DNA of 64,000 nucleotides, taken from Sycon ciliatum (taxonomy: Eukaryota; Porifera; Calcarea; Leucosolenida; Sycettidae). Under the pieces are notes generated by a model. That model was given only the letters and a program-made list of their open reading frames with translations. It searched no databases and was not told the DNA's origin. Shown here piece after piece: positions 28,301 to 40,974 of the stretch; positions within the stretch are counted from its first letter, which is position 1, and every line of letters begins with the position of its first letter. The stretch covers positions 38,500,149 through 38,564,148 of the forward strand of contig NC_088644.1 of NCBI RefSeq assembly GCF_964019385.1. Reading direction: 5' to 3'. A program made the position numbers and the translations under genes.

Positions 28301-31300
28301 TATGCTGCACTGCATTGTATGTCCGTTGTCCATTGATGATTCACCGCACGTTTCCTTTCCTGTTGTCTTCCAGGCCAGCAGATACCAGTGGTGGAGAATC
28401 ATATACCACTAGTAAGTCTTATGTACACTTTGGTACCGGTAACGGCCGTATGTTTTCAGCATTTGCCCCGCTGTGGTCAGAATTGTTGCGTGTCTCGCAG
28501 GCAGGAGCAGCCGGGAAGAGCCATGCCATGTCTTATCCCTAGTCTTGTCGGAATCGCTGTAGTAAGTGCTGCCGAATTGACGAGATTTGCGTGCCGTGTG
28601 TTGTTTCTCTCCTCCTGTGGTTCCCCTTTCAGAACGCGAATCATTTCAGTGCCAGTAGCCAGGCTGTTGCAGCGGCTGCTACTGCTGCTGCGTTACCTGG
28701 TCAAGTGGCAGCAGCAAAATCACAACAACAACAACACCGGTAAGTCTAAGCTGGGACAATTCCTGCGGCTGAGGTCGATACTCACTATGCTGTCACTGGC
28801 TGTGCAGTCTGTTTCACTGAGGCATGGGGTGGAAATCTTTGCGTTGCCACTAATACACACTATGCAATGCGCGTGTGTGTGTGTGGGGGGGGGGGGGGGT
28901 CATTGGCCAGAAGAAGAAAAATACCTTGTAAGCTGTGTGGTGTAGACCAGACCAAATTGTGGCTAGTGTTCAGCATTACAACCCCACCATAAGTGGCTGT
29001 GGTTTCTATTGCAGTCGTAAATGCTGTCAGCGCTTATGCTGCCATGAAATCCTTCCCAGCGCAGCGTGGCGCTTTTGGTCATCCCTGTTCGCGTTATGTG
29101 CACCTGTCTACATTCGCCGTTAGGCCCAAGATCTAGGGGGTGGTGGGTATGTGTTTGTACGTGGTGGTGGTGGGGGGGATATTACATATTCTGTGTGTCT
29201 GTCTGTCTATTGGATGAGTTCTAGGCGGCTGTAAATTAATTTCGTCTTTGTTTATGTCTTGTGCGTCTGGCTCTAGACCGGTCTATCCGTATTTCATCGA
29301 CCCCGAGTGTATGCCAAGTAAGTGCCAGCCACTTTGCACAGTATTCATATTCATAATGCCATAAATGCATGTCTGTGATATGGAACATATTGAATCAGCA
29401 CACATAACAATAAAGCTGCTGCCCAGTCTGGCCTTTCACACCACCACTCTGGGTGGGTGTGCGTGCTTGCATGTGTGTGTGCGTGTACATGTGAGTGCAT
29501 GTGTGTGTGTACATGGTACATGGTACATGGCACATGGTGTGTGTGTGGGGGGGGGGGGGGGGGGGGGGGATGAACATGATTGTGTATGTGTGTGTGTGTG
29601 GGGGGGGGGGGGGGGGGGTTGATGAGCATTGTGGGTGTGTATGTGTGGGTGTGTGGGGGGGGGGGGGGGGGGTGGGCGATGAACATGTGTATGTGTGGGG
29701 GTGGCAATGAGCATGTGTGGGGGTGGGTGATGAATATGTGTGTGGAGGGGGGGGGGGGTGATGAGCATTGTGGGTGTGTAGTGTTATTCTCGGTCACCAC
29801 ACGAAGCGTAGAAGCCACTGGTAAATACAATAAGGCCTTTCGCCGCACCACTATTCTTCATAATTGATATATCGGTGAGATGAGCATGAACAAACATGTC
29901 ATTAATTTATTTATATACTGACAAGTAACTAGTTGGCACCTTTTGAGAGCGCCAGTTACACACTGAAACCAGAAATTCACAGCACATCATGCAGCAACGG
30001 GAGGGGGGGGGGGACTACGGTAGTGCAAGGTCAAAATAGTGACACGTATTGCACATACTTCCTCTGTGCACACAGTCCCGATTTCAGCTTGGCGATACAC
30101 ACCGCCTCAAGTGCAGCCAGGTGACATTTGTTCTGCACTCCCGCTTGAATATTGAGTGGATGGGTGTGCAGATGTGTTGTGCAAACCTCGCTCTGGCCAG
30201 CTGGTGACGATTTGTTATGCTTTGCATTTCTGGCTTCAGTGTGTAGCTGGTGCCACTTGCCCGCTCAAAGGTGCCAATTTGTCAATACTTGCAGATGGAA
30301 GGATTTGTTTGCTTATGCTCATATCACCAAGATACCGATTTTGAAGAGCAGTGGCGCGAAGAGCCTCGTCAAATTTACTAGTATATTCTGTGTTTGTGTG
30401 TGCTAATTTTAATTTGTCTTTGTCCAACTGTATCTTGTGTCTTTTCTTTGCTGTAGATGGTTTCCCGCCTGGTATGTATATGAGCAGTGTGTCGTCCGCT
30501 GGCCAGTTCATTCCGCCGGGCATGGCAGTGTGTGCACCACCCCCAGGAGCGCCAGCCGCCATGGTGGCCTCCGCGCCCGCCGGTGCTGTGCGACCCGTCG
30601 GCCCTCCGGCGCCCGGCCAACCAATGACCTATCTAAGCAGAGCCATCATGATGCCGTCCGGGGTGGTGCAGATCGACGGTGCTAATGGTACGTCACTATC
30701 TCAATAAGGAATAGGCAACATGGATGAAGTTATAGAAAAGAAACAAGGACCAAGGAACTACAAGTTACGCTTATCTTGTCCACTAACACCACCAGTTACT
30801 AAACAATCAGTTCATGCGATAACATTTTCCGAGTCCATACTTGCACAACATGGATGCAAGAGCTCTAGTACAGCGATAAATAATATCCAATGGAAACAAG
30901 GAAAACGATAGGACACACGTCATGTGTTCGAGTCCACCAACTAAACCAGATTTTGAATAGTCAGGCGTGCACGAATAAATAATAAAGCTTCCTAATGTTG
31001 AAGTTTCAAGAGACACATCAGGGAAAGCAGCCTGAACAATAATAGCTAGGCAGGGAAGCAACACCCGTACGTCTAGGGAGTAGTGAGAGGTATAACGGTG
31101 GGGCGTGATAAGGCAGATGAACCCAGGTTGCTTCAAAGAGGTGTGTGCTGATATCACGGATGGGTGAAATGATTTAAAAAAGGAAAAAGAGAGAGGTGAG
31201 TGTAAGAGGTGCCTGGCTGTGTCGGTGCGAGAGTGCACCTCTCTGAAACACTCACAGTTCATCTTTTTAATCACACCTCGCCTTTTATACTTCTCACTGC

Positions 31301-34300
31301 CCCCTGAATGCATAATAAATTATGTTCCCCTACCTTGTGACAGTGTTTCCCCTGCTTAGTTGTAATGCTTTCTCTACCTACCGTTCACAACTTCATTGAT
31401 TTTCTCTTCCTAGTTTTCTTATTATTGGGACGGCTTCCCTGGTGAGTGTCCCATGAAAATCGATTAGGAAATTCCTTGATTCGTTCTAATTATTATAGTG
31501 CTATGTTACATCAATGTTCAATGTCCACTTTGTTACTACTGCCGTAAAGTACCGCCAGAGCGCCCCACCTTGATTTTACAGGCAGGGACAGGAAAATCGT
31601 ATTGCAGAGTGCAACGAAGTTTGTACGGTGTGAGAACCTTAGTGTACTAAGGTCACACTAAGCAGGTTTTTGTGTGGAGCGCGTGTCCGCTCGAAGGTGC
31701 GGATTGTCCGCAGAATGTGCAACATGTGTACAAAGTTCGTGTCGTATGACCTACAGACAGGAAACCACCTCCACAATCCGACCACGAAAGGACAAGATGG
31801 TGGGGCGCTCTGGCGGTACTTTACGGTATTCAGACCTTGTAATTTCGAGTCTTGATCAAATATAACCATGCCATCGAATGTTGACTGCCACTGGGTGTGT
31901 TGTGTCCCTCCATCTGCGATATGATTAATTTCATGGGTGTGTGCTACTGCTTGTATAGCAAAACAATTTCGTGCAGTGCTAGGGCATGTTCGTTTGGTAG
32001 GATCGGGATCCCGATCCACCAGATCCACTGGATTCGCACCCTTTCGATTGGTCGAATCCGGATCCGGATCCTTCGGATTTGGATCCGGTCAACCCACCTC
32101 GGGGAGCAGGGTTGACCGGATCCAACGGATCCAAATGTGACCTTTGTGCGTATATGGCGGGTAAAACTCGTTTTTGTACACATTGTGGTACGCACACGTG
32201 GATCGAGATAGAGCTTGCTATCATTTAACTTATTATTTGGTGCACATTAGCGCTACATGGTTTATAATTTCCCTTTTTCTTGATTTTGTATTTAGCGCTT
32301 TCGGGTGTTATTATTTATTTTTCTTATTTTCGCACTAAATTATTATTTTTGGCTACCGTTCTGCTTTCGTTTCGCGTGGATATTTGTAAAATTGTTTTAT
32401 ACACTTCTAAAAAATAATATGTGACACGCGACATAGATAGAGCTTGCTGACTTTTTGTACAACTGGCGCTGTGAGTACGACTTTTTATTACTTCGTCCAC
32501 ATGGCAACAGTCAAGGTTCAAAAAAGTGTCCAGTTGACTCTGAAGGATCCGACGGATCTGAGATCTGGATCCCGATCCCGATCCTTACCAATCGAACATG
32601 CCCCTAGACTCCTCCATGCAGCAGTCCATAGCAGTGGCCGGTAATTTTTCGTCGTAATATGCTTGTTGTGTTCCCGGTGCAGGGCCTCAGTACTACTACC
32701 AGCAGGAAATGGTTCCGTCAATACGTCACATGAACGAGGTGTATCAGCAGCAACAGCAGCAGCAGCCGCAACAGCATCATCATCAGCAGCAACAACAACA
32801 ACAGGTACCCGCGCTAGTTGCTGCATCGCGTAATGTGCCGCCTGTGGGTAGTGGTGGCGGCAGTGACCCGGTAAGATCGGCAACCGCTCGCCCTTTACTC
32901 TTAATCCTTTTTTGTTTAGATAGAGATTTGTAGTGGAATTCCTCGATCTAGATAAAGCTCACTTGGCTTGCCTCACATTACGTGTACAGCTGTGCAGTCC
33001 TTCCCTTCTGATAGCTCTACTGTTTGATCAAGACGAGCTAGTCGTAGAAATTGGCTTTGTAGAGCTGATGTTGCTGTGCCTGTTCTGGCGTTCTGGTTAG
33101 GAGCACTACTGCCTAGTACTGGGCTGTAGTCGTGTAGAAACCTAATGCCGTATTTTGGTTTGGCGTGTGTCCGTGTGTGTGTATGTGTGTCCATATGTGT
33201 GTCCATATGTGTGTCCATATGTGTATGTGTGTGTGTGTGTGTGTGTGTATGTGTGTCCATATATGTGTGTGTGTATCCGTGTGTCCTTAGCCAAGTGAGC
33301 GCCACTCACGTGCTGCTAGTCCGACGACATCGCCGTTGCCTGGCATCCTTCGCAAGCGCAATCATGACGGGTGAGCACTGAGCCGGTGCCGGCATCGACC
33401 GTATTTCCCAGAATATTCTAGTCGCAACGAGGAAAACGGTGGGGCACAAGTTATGCGTTAGAGTCCACCAACTTAAAAAAGGTTTTGAACAGTCAGATGT
33501 GCACAAGGTAGCGCCAGACTGACAAGGAGTACTGAGACATTCCACGGCAAGCCCCATAACGTGTGCCCCACCGTTTTCCTTGTTCCAATATAATATTATC
33601 CTTGGCTCACCATCGGAATACTTATTCTAATTGCACCTTTTGTTTTCCAATGGACCGCTAGGTTGAGGGAAGGGGTGCGACTTCGTATCGACTGTGACTT
33701 ATTACTGCCGTGAAAACCCTGAAGCCGTACGACAGGAATCTGAAAACCTTATAATCTGGGAAATGCGGCGGCTCTTGATTACGGCGGTTGATGTATGCAG
33801 CACTTCCTAAGGGACTCCCTGAAGGTGATGTGAAAGGGATGAGTACAGCATGGTGCACTGCAAGTGTGTTATAGAGTGGCTTCACATCTTTGTCATGTGA
33901 CTACTAAATTTGTGTAGAAATGGATCAGGTCATGTGGACAGTGGAACCAACATGGCTGACATTATGTGACCCATAGATGCAGGTGTTGTGTGGAGTTGGA
34001 ACCCACATGGCTGCCCTGTATGGTCATGTGATAGATGTGAGACCACTCTATAGCTACTGGTGCGATGGCTGGTGTGCTTCCCAGAGTTTCTTCGGTGCAC
34101 CCACTCTGGCTTCTCTGTAATGTTCTTCTCCCACTGCATGTGTTGGAGGAGTTCATGTCACTTTGCGTGGTATGGTTCACGTCCGATTTGTCCTTTGTAC
34201 TCGATCTTGATAGTGGCCCTGGGCCAAAACTTCGGTTGAGCATGACCTTGTTTACTCTGCAACAAAGATACGAATGTTGGGAGTGGTGCAGTGTGCTGGC

Positions 34301-35370
34301 GAGAGTTTGTTTAATGAAGTGACTGTGGTGGAACCTGTGTACCTTGAAGAAATGGTTCACCTTGTTGTCTCACCAGCCCAGTATGTTGCTTTTGGCGTTT
34401 CCCCACTGCAGGACGAGGAAGATGGCGCCGAACACCGCTGCAGACCGAAGCAGCTTCAGCAACGGCATTACTACGAACGATCAAGTCAACGGCACCGACA
34501 GTCACGCTGATCAACACATGGGCGACCTAAGCCGAACGCCAAGCAAAGGTGGCTATGCGATGCCGGGTAGCGGCCGCGCACTCGACTTCCAGCACCGTGG
34601 CGGCGGTGGCAGCACTGCAGCGTCCTCCTCCAAGTCTCAGTCGGCCGCGGCCCTGAAAGCACTGCATGCGTCGAGCTCCAGTCACCGATCGTCCTCGATA
34701 TCCACCACCGTACAAGCCACGCTGGACCCCGGCTTCAGGCAGACGAGTTCGTCAAAGCTGGCTGTGCCGCACGCGGCCGGGAGCACGTCAGATGTAGTAG
34801 GCCCGTCTCCGCGTAAGAAGCCTCGTAAGCAGACGGTGAAAGCCACCGAGGACCCACTAGCCAGCAATGTCCCTACTGGTAATACTCTGCCAGGGGAGTT
34901 TCGTAGCGGTAGCGCCAGCTCTCGCCAAGTTGCCGCTTCGGTCCCTGCGCCGAAGGAACCAGTCGTACAAGTCGCCGCGAAACCGCAGAAGGCCGGCATC
35001 CACCAGTTCCCGTTTCGCCGGCGAATGAACGTGGCATACGGTGGTGGCTATGTACCGCGTGGTAAAACAGCGCTCAATCACTTTGTCCGTGCCAGTGACG
35101 TCAAGGTGAAAGGTATGCTTTGCTCATACATGCAGTATTTGATGCAGAGATGTTGGCACGTACAAACAAGCATGTTGCTGCATCCATCTCAGCCATGCAA
35201 CATACAGATGAAATCCTGATGCTTGAACCCTAAATTGCTGGTGAGAAACATGTACCCCAACACAATATAGATGTCAAAATGCTGGCATTGTCACGCAGCA
35301 TTGCGATGTGCACTATAGACCCAGGTTTTGCGCATTCCGAGCTGCCATCAACTGGCCGGCACAGCCAGTT

Positions 35371-35404
<34 letters not shown>

Positions 35405-37022
35405 CACATACATACATACATACGTGTGCGCATGTGTGCACACATACATACACACATACATACACACACATGCGCGCACACATACATACATGCACACACA
35501 CACACACACACACACACAGACTAAACTGACCAGTCCTACAGTATACAGTGAGCTTCGCATTTTGCCTTGCTTGCTTCGCATTATCCGCAAGAATCCCGCA
35601 CTTTTTCTATGTAAGCGGATTCGTGGGACTTCTACTACAAATAGGTGTGCATGCCCATTCCGAGGTTCGAATTATCAGACATTGTTCTGTGGTAATCGTA
35701 TTGACTGAAATCTGTCCTGAGCGGTTGGTTTGAATTGAGCCATATTAGCAAAAGTTCATAACCCCCAAGAGTGTGCAACGGGCATAGACCCAGCGCTCGG
35801 TGAAATCCCTACATTACGTCATGCGCAGCTTGTCATCCGATTTGGGTTCTTTGCGATTTCTGGAAACTATACCCTGAACCACTCCTAACTCAAGGCTGTA
35901 GCCTCGACTTTTCGAAGCTTTTTTTGAAGACATTTCGGACGTACAAGTCATACTTTCTCGAAAACAAACTCTTTCTCCAAGAATCCATGGACATCGTGAC
36001 ATGAAGAAGTGAGGACGCTGTTAAAAATATTGCATTGCCGTCGAGGACACTCATTCTGATGGCTGTGCAACTCAGCCGAAAAATGCTCCTTCGACGTATT
36101 CTCTCAAGTTCCTCAACCATTTGAAATCATCTTCGAGGAAAGCACCGGAAATATGCCGATGGTCTGGGGAAGAAATTGTTCTTGAAGAGACTGACTGCAC
36201 TGGTGAAAGAAGAAGGCGATGAAGCTTCGAAGAGTTACCATTGCATCGAAAAATAAATAGTTTTGTCTTTACATGTAGGATCGTGTGCTTTGTTTCACTT
36301 TTGCTTCTTGAGGCTCAGACTAGAATCGCAGTTTACCCTGGGGAAGCATCCTGGTTTGACTGTAAATTTTAGAAGAATTCATCGGCGTGACTCCTCGCAC
36401 TGCACCAAAAATGACGCAATGAAGGAATTCCGCCGAGTGGGCTTCCATACAGGGACTGATCAGGAGTTGCACACTCTTGGGGGTTATGAACTCTTGATAT
36501 TAGAATTATCAGGATTACACCTGTATTAGATCAACTAGATCCCCAATTTCTCCTGATATTGAAATCTCCCGTCATCAAGAAGTGTGAGATGTGCATGTCC
36601 TTTTCAGTGGCAATTCTTATTGGCTATATTGTGACTTTAAAAGTATTTTGATCAGATCGTGTCCACGGCATAAATGTGGTTTGAGAGAGAGTTGCGCTCT
36701 CTCTCCTACGGTTGTAGATCGTCAGTAGTCTGACTGGCTCTAGCGCCAACCCTGATTTTAGGCACACGGTGATGTATTTGGTGTGAAGCACGTTTGATGT
36801 GCCTTTGCCTAAGATCTGTAAGTGGTTTCCATTGATCGCTTACTCCATATGTGTGACCTTTGACTTTGTCTGTTTTGTTTTTTCTTCTCTTCGCATCATT
36901 TCTTTCAGATGAAAAGAAGACAAGTCTATCAGATGTTGCCAGCAAGGTGAAAGGCCATCCGGAGATGATCGAAGGCAACCGTATCCATCACGTCCTTGCA
37001 AACATCGATGCCATTGTAGGTC

Positions 37023-37070
<48 letters not shown>

Positions 37071-37120
37071 TGTGTGCGTAGGTGCGTGCGTGCGTGTGTG
37101 TGCATGTGATCGTATGTGTG

Positions 37121-37160
<40 letters not shown>

Positions 37161-39495
37161 ATTTGTGTGTTATATTCGTGTGTGCGTATGTGTGTACATG
37201 TGTGTTTCGGAATCTTGAGCTCTTTGGAAAGAAGTTGAGAGTTGCCACGATCAATCTGTGGTGTTCCAGACAAGGCAAGCCCATCTCAGAGCCACTGCCA
37301 CTCCTGAAATATAGTAGATTATTGTTTCAAAATAACTCAGACGGCATCTTTTCTGCTTCTGTATGTGTACTGTAAAGCGAATTTTCGCGGCGTGCAAATT
37401 TTGCATTTTCATGAATTGGACTGGTTCAAGATGAGAAACTTTTGATTGTATCTTTTCAGTTGGACCTTATACTGTCTACAATCAATGTACAGAGCAGTTT
37501 GCGGCGATTTATAGTCCCGAATGTGGGATGGTCGCGAAAGTAGCGAAATTTAATCTCTAGCGAAAGTTTCTCACTTCACAGTATCCGAATTAAGTGAATA
37601 GGTAGTGTCCCCTGATCATGATGGCTGGTTATTTTGTTCTCCGCTCTCTTGTAGTGTAAGGACGAAAAAGAAAAGGCCGACCGCTACTCTACGTACTTCC
37701 TGGCGGAGAAATGGAAAGATGATCCGGATATAAAGGAGGATGTCGACGGGATCATGGATTTGCTACAGGTATGTGCAGCAGGGCGATGCGATCATCATGC
37801 TTGGAGATTCTGTGCAAGGCGATACGATCGTGGTTGGAGGTTCTGTGCTGTGCCTGACTGCAGCACATGACTAGCTTTTCGTGTCCGGAGTGGTTCAGCT
37901 CAACTGCTCTTGTCACTAGCTCTTTGTGATTTCCCACAGCCAGTACGCCGAGCACTGTAGCCACATGCGTGCACACGTTCACATACAATTCAGTGTGGCT
38001 GTTGGATGATAAGATACTAGGGTGAAGGGTTGCTGTGAAATCCCGAGTTTGAATACTCTGATTTTCGCCAATCCTGTATTCGAGTACTCACCTCCTACAC
38101 GTCACATGTAGAAACATGTAGGTCACTTGATATGTGCCCAACTGTGCAGATCAACTGTGCAGACCAACTGTGCAGATCAACTGTCATTGATTGCTGGGTC
38201 ATTCGGCCTCAATCTAGTAGCTCCGCTGACTCCACTGCTGTACCAGTATGCACCGCAGAGGCTGAACACCGATCTCTACTCTTTGTTGTGAACTTGCTCA
38301 ATTCTGCAGTGAACACGTGCAATGCATGGACGAGTGCATGTACTCTGATGTGTCCCCAGTACGGGTATTTCCTGAGCGTGTACTCTAATGTTCAGTGTAC
38401 TGGCGTCAGCCCTAGTACATGCACTGGCTGATGAGTGTTCCCATCCTCATGTTGTGGCATCATCATTGCTTACTGACTTACACTGTGCGTGTCCTCTTGC
38501 AGGGTAACGTGCTGCGCAGCAAAGCGCTAATCGACCAGCTGACTGAAGTGAAGCAAACCCTACTGAAGGTATGTACACTTCGAACAGCTACCCCGTGTCC
38601 CTTTTTTCCACTTTCCAAATTATATTGTCTTGCCACGCTATATGCAATGTATGGGGCAAATCACCGGCTGCGCCGCCCCACCCCCTTTGGCTAGAACCCT
38701 GCTGGTAAGAGATGCAGGTTTGGGTTCCCCACAGCTTTCTTTGGAGTGCATTGCTGGCAAGGTGGTTGAAGTATTGGCCTTCCAAACAGGAGGTTCGAAT
38801 TCCAGTTTGAGCGAACATTATTTCCACCCTTAGGAGACCCACCTGGGATTGGGTGCCTGACTTCGGTTGGGTAGGCAAGGACGACGAAGGAGTGGGAATG
38901 AGCGCTGCCCTCGCTATATCCAGCTCATTGAAACAAGAGGTCTGTGACGCCTCCTGCCTCTACGGTCGACTTTGACTATGGGCTGCATCAAGAGTACATG
39001 AAAACCAGAGTGTGCAGCTCGGATGGGTTGCTGTGACGGCGGAATTCCGTGATTACATCATTTTAGTGATGTAGTGCGTACAAGCGGGATTCAAGCAGGT
39101 CTCTTTCTGCACAACTGCAGCTCAGTTGTACCCACTACGCCATTTCCCGCCTCATATCTACGCCAAATATGATGTAATCACGGAATTCCCCGGGACAGAC
39201 ACCCGTAGCAGAAAAGGCCCCAAGCTGCACACTCTGGTTTTCATGTACTCTTGGCTGCATTTGCCTGCACCTCTGCTACCTTACAGTCCTCGTTACTTAA
39301 GCATCCTGTTCTTTATCATGTTCTTTATCATGTTCTTTATCATGTTCTTTATCATGTTCTTCATCCTGTTCTTAAGCATGTTCCTTACCTTGTTCTTGGT
39401 TTCTTTTCCAGGTGCTAGACCATACTCGAAAGGTCAAGGACATAACGGCCCGTGTCTCCACGCAGAAGTCTAAGAAGAAAAACACGTCGTCCTAA
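25392..39495 (+). CDS. SAP130: SAP130 homologue, Sin3/HDAC corepressor subunit
   Basis: Nuclear subunit of the Sin3-histone deacetylase complex. Coding exons: 25392-25409, 25554-25677, 26272-26321, 26723-27650, 28374-28411, 28505-28561, 28633-28739, 29277-29317, 30457-30687, 32683-32870, 33291-33370, 34412-35112, 36909-37015, 37655-37768, 38503-38568, 39412-39495. All borders are GT-AG, every phase agrees, and the sum is 2934 nt (977 codons plus stop); human SAP130 is slightly over 1000 residues. Residues about 1-590 are low-complexity, rich in Ala, Pro, Ser, Thr and Gln, with a Gly run and a polyGln/His exon. Then GILRKRNHDG (human PSILRKK), SPRKKPRKQ near residue 752 (identical core in human), ALNHFVRASDVKVK (human HHFQRYSDVRVK) and a C-terminal coiled, Lys-rich end LLKVLDHTRKVK (human MLKVLDHKDRV). 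The C-terminal part is the Sin3-binding region. The start MADDVV has a good context; ATG 25488 is the alternative. Confidence 0.93.
28884..28901. repeat. Poly-G tract
   Basis: TG repeat followed by a run of G in a SAP130 intron. Confidence 0.9.
29460..29770. repeat. G-rich minisatellite with poly-G blocks
   Basis: Five or so imperfect units of TG-rich sequence plus a block of 8 to 20 G and a GATGAACATG or GATGAGCATTG word. Lies in the SAP130 intron after exon 29277-29317; the G strand is the RNA strand. Confidence 0.85.
31542..31826. mobile_element. MITE, CCGTAAAGTACCGCC family
   Basis: About 285 bp with ends CCGTAAAGTACCGCCAGAGC and inverse, followed by GCCCCACC. The perfect match runs past 25 bases at each end. 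Non-coding; in a SAP130 intron. Confidence 0.75.
31979..32605. mobile_element. MITE with GGATCC-rich sub-terminal arrays
   Basis: About 625 bp. Ends CTAGGGCATGTTCGTTTGG and inverse CCAATCGAACATGCCCCTAG. Next to each end are stacked GGATCC, GGATCCGG and CGGGATCC words, partly palindromic; the middle (32200-32500) is AT-rich and carries ATAGAGCTTGCT twice. No coding region; in a SAP130 intron. Superfamily not assigned, as no target duplication is clear. Confidence 0.7.
33165..33290. repeat. (TG)n and TGTGTCCATA repeats
   Basis: Mixed TG microsatellite with three TGTGTCCATA units, forming the tract immediately upstream of the acceptor of exon 33291-33370 of SAP130. Confidence 0.9.
33431..33580. 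mobile_element. Short MITE, GGAAAACGGTGGGGCACA family
   Basis: About 150 bp, ends GGAAAACGGTGGGGCACA and inverse TGTGCCCCACCGTTTTCC. A single-ended, diverged relative is at 30898-30990 (GAGTCCACCAACT and CAG-GTGCAC words shared). Confidence 0.75.
33869..34053. mobile_element. Palindromic MITE, GCGGTCTCACATCT family, inverted copy
   Basis: Inverse copy of 21819-21999: ATAGAGTGGCTTCACATC at the left, GATGTGAGACCACTCTATAG at the right, with CATGGCTGCCCTGTATGG in between. In a SAP130 intron. Confidence 0.7.
35370..35519. repeat. (CA)n/(CATA)n microsatellite
   Basis: CA and CATA repeats in the SAP130 intron after exon 34412-35112. Confidence 0.95.
35749..36496. mobile_element. CAAGAG-family element, 748 bp, 7-bp target duplication
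   Basis: Left end CAAAAGTTCATAACCCCC then AAGAGTGTGCAAC; right end is the inverse, GTTGCACACTCTTG then GGGGTTATGAACTCTTG. ATATTAG occurs directly outside both ends. This is the longest member of the family here. A minus-strand open frame at 35890-36120 (76 codons, basic, LERIRRRSIF) has no recognised family and might be a transposase remnant. Confidence 0.85.
37026..37205. repeat. (TG)n microsatellite
   Basis: Long TG tract interrupted by CGTG words, starting 11 bases after the donor of SAP130 exon 36909-37015. Confidence 0.95.
38989..39253. mobile_element. CAAGAG-family element with 7-bp target duplication
   Basis: 265 bp, very like 1821-2093: ends CAAGAGTACATGAAAACCAG and inverse, inner GCGGAATTCCGTGATTAC palindrome. 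GCTGCAT is repeated on both flanks. In the last SAP130 intron, 160 bases before the last exon. Confidence 0.85.
39313..39390. repeat. 12-bp tandem repeat (TGTTCTTTATCA)
   Basis: Four perfect and several diverged units of TGTTCTTTATCA, pyrimidine-rich, just upstream of the acceptor at 39410-39411 of the last SAP130 exon. Confidence 0.9.
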
Positions 39496-40809
39496 CGCTC
39501 TGCGTCCTTCGCGGTTGTTGGTTTCTTTCTCGGTGAGGCCATCTCACTCTCACCGTGTTGATTTCTGTCCCGATGCTGTCCTTTGTTATTGTCCGTCTTC
39601 GCTTGAGCTTGAGATGATGAGGTGCCTCAGTACTCGGCCAATTTTCTAGATCTTAGTGTTGTTATCGCATATTATTTGTTTTTGCTTTCATAACCGCTCA
39701 TAATTTGTAATGCCGTCTTCTTTTTTTGCTAGGCTGTGCCTAGGTGATGGTGAAATAAAACTCATGTATTTGTACGGTCCAGAACCTCACATGCCGCTGT
39801 GCACTCCCAGATTCCTGTGCCACTCATGAAATATTCATATAACCACGGGCAACGTGTTTTCTTTGTAGCTATGTGCTTTGGCTTTCTCCACCGACACCTC
39901 GACCTTCGATAATTTCTGGTCATGTGCTTGAGGTGTGCATGCTGATAGTTTTTTTGTATTTTCGTGCTAGATTGAGAAAAGCCACGATAAAAAGCAGGAA
40001 TAGCTATATATCCCCTTTACTACGTTGCTTGTTACCATGAAATTTGCCATGTGGAGCGCTTTTCACACAATACTAGTTACCTTTTTTCTTTTTTTTTTGG
40101 TTTTGTCTAGTCTTAGAACTTGAATTTCTTCAGTTCTTGGCCCTCGGGGTCCTACCCTAGTAAGATTTTCTTTCCAGTTGTAGACTTTTCTGTCTGCTGT
40201 CCACTTTAACCCGTGTGTTATGTTGTATTTGAGTGGCACTATCGATCCTGCACTGCTTTCGGTGCAGTGCAAAACGTACAGCAGTGCTTGGATGAAGTCT
40301 GACCGGATAGTGTCTGGCCTATTGGGTGGCAGTGATGCCGTGGCGTGGCTGTTTTCTCCAGTGTATCATTCTGAACATACGGAAAACTCTTGCTGTGCCC
40401 ACGTAATGTTCTCAATCTCAGCAGGGAGTCGTCAAATTTGACGACTCCCTGGTTCTCAGCCAAGTACTGTACTGAACAATCCATGCAGCCTCCTGCTACT
40501 GTGTTAGCATGGATATTTTACAAGAAGACCCACACATACGAGGCAACGAGACCTATTGAGAGGGCCAATGAGGCAATGACCACATGTTAGTGACTGATGT
40601 ATAAAGTCGTATGTGTACAATCACGAGTGCATAAACGTTCGTGGACTCTTGGTACAGTACAACGTGTAGTAAGATTGCTCAAGGCCACTCTACGGTACCA
40701 ACGCTATCCCTACATGTACATGATTGTACACACAGTTGATCACACCACTTCACAGGGTATCAAAACAGATTTTCGAAAAACAAATTATTCTAAATAAAAA
40801 TATATATCG

Positions 40810-40974
40810 TATTTTCCGGAGTATAAGCCGCACCCCCATTTTTTTGCCACGGAACACACACATCTACCCTATTTTATCACTGTTAATTTGATCATCGGAG
40901 TATAAGCCGCACCCGCTCTTTTTGGGTGAATTTTGAGTGTTCAAAGTGCGGCTTATATATACTCCAGAAAACAT
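40810..40974. mobile_element. Short MITE, TATTTTCCGGAGTATAAGCC family
   Basis: About 165 bp with ends TATTTTCCGGAGTATAAGCC and inverse form GGCTTATATATACTCCAG. GCCGCACCC sub-terminal words occur twice. Non-coding. Confidence 0.75.

Noticed and set aside
39313-39390. Regular short repeats reminiscent of a CRISPR array.
   Set aside because: Units are 12 bp with no spacers, in a eukaryotic intron; a plain tandem repeat.
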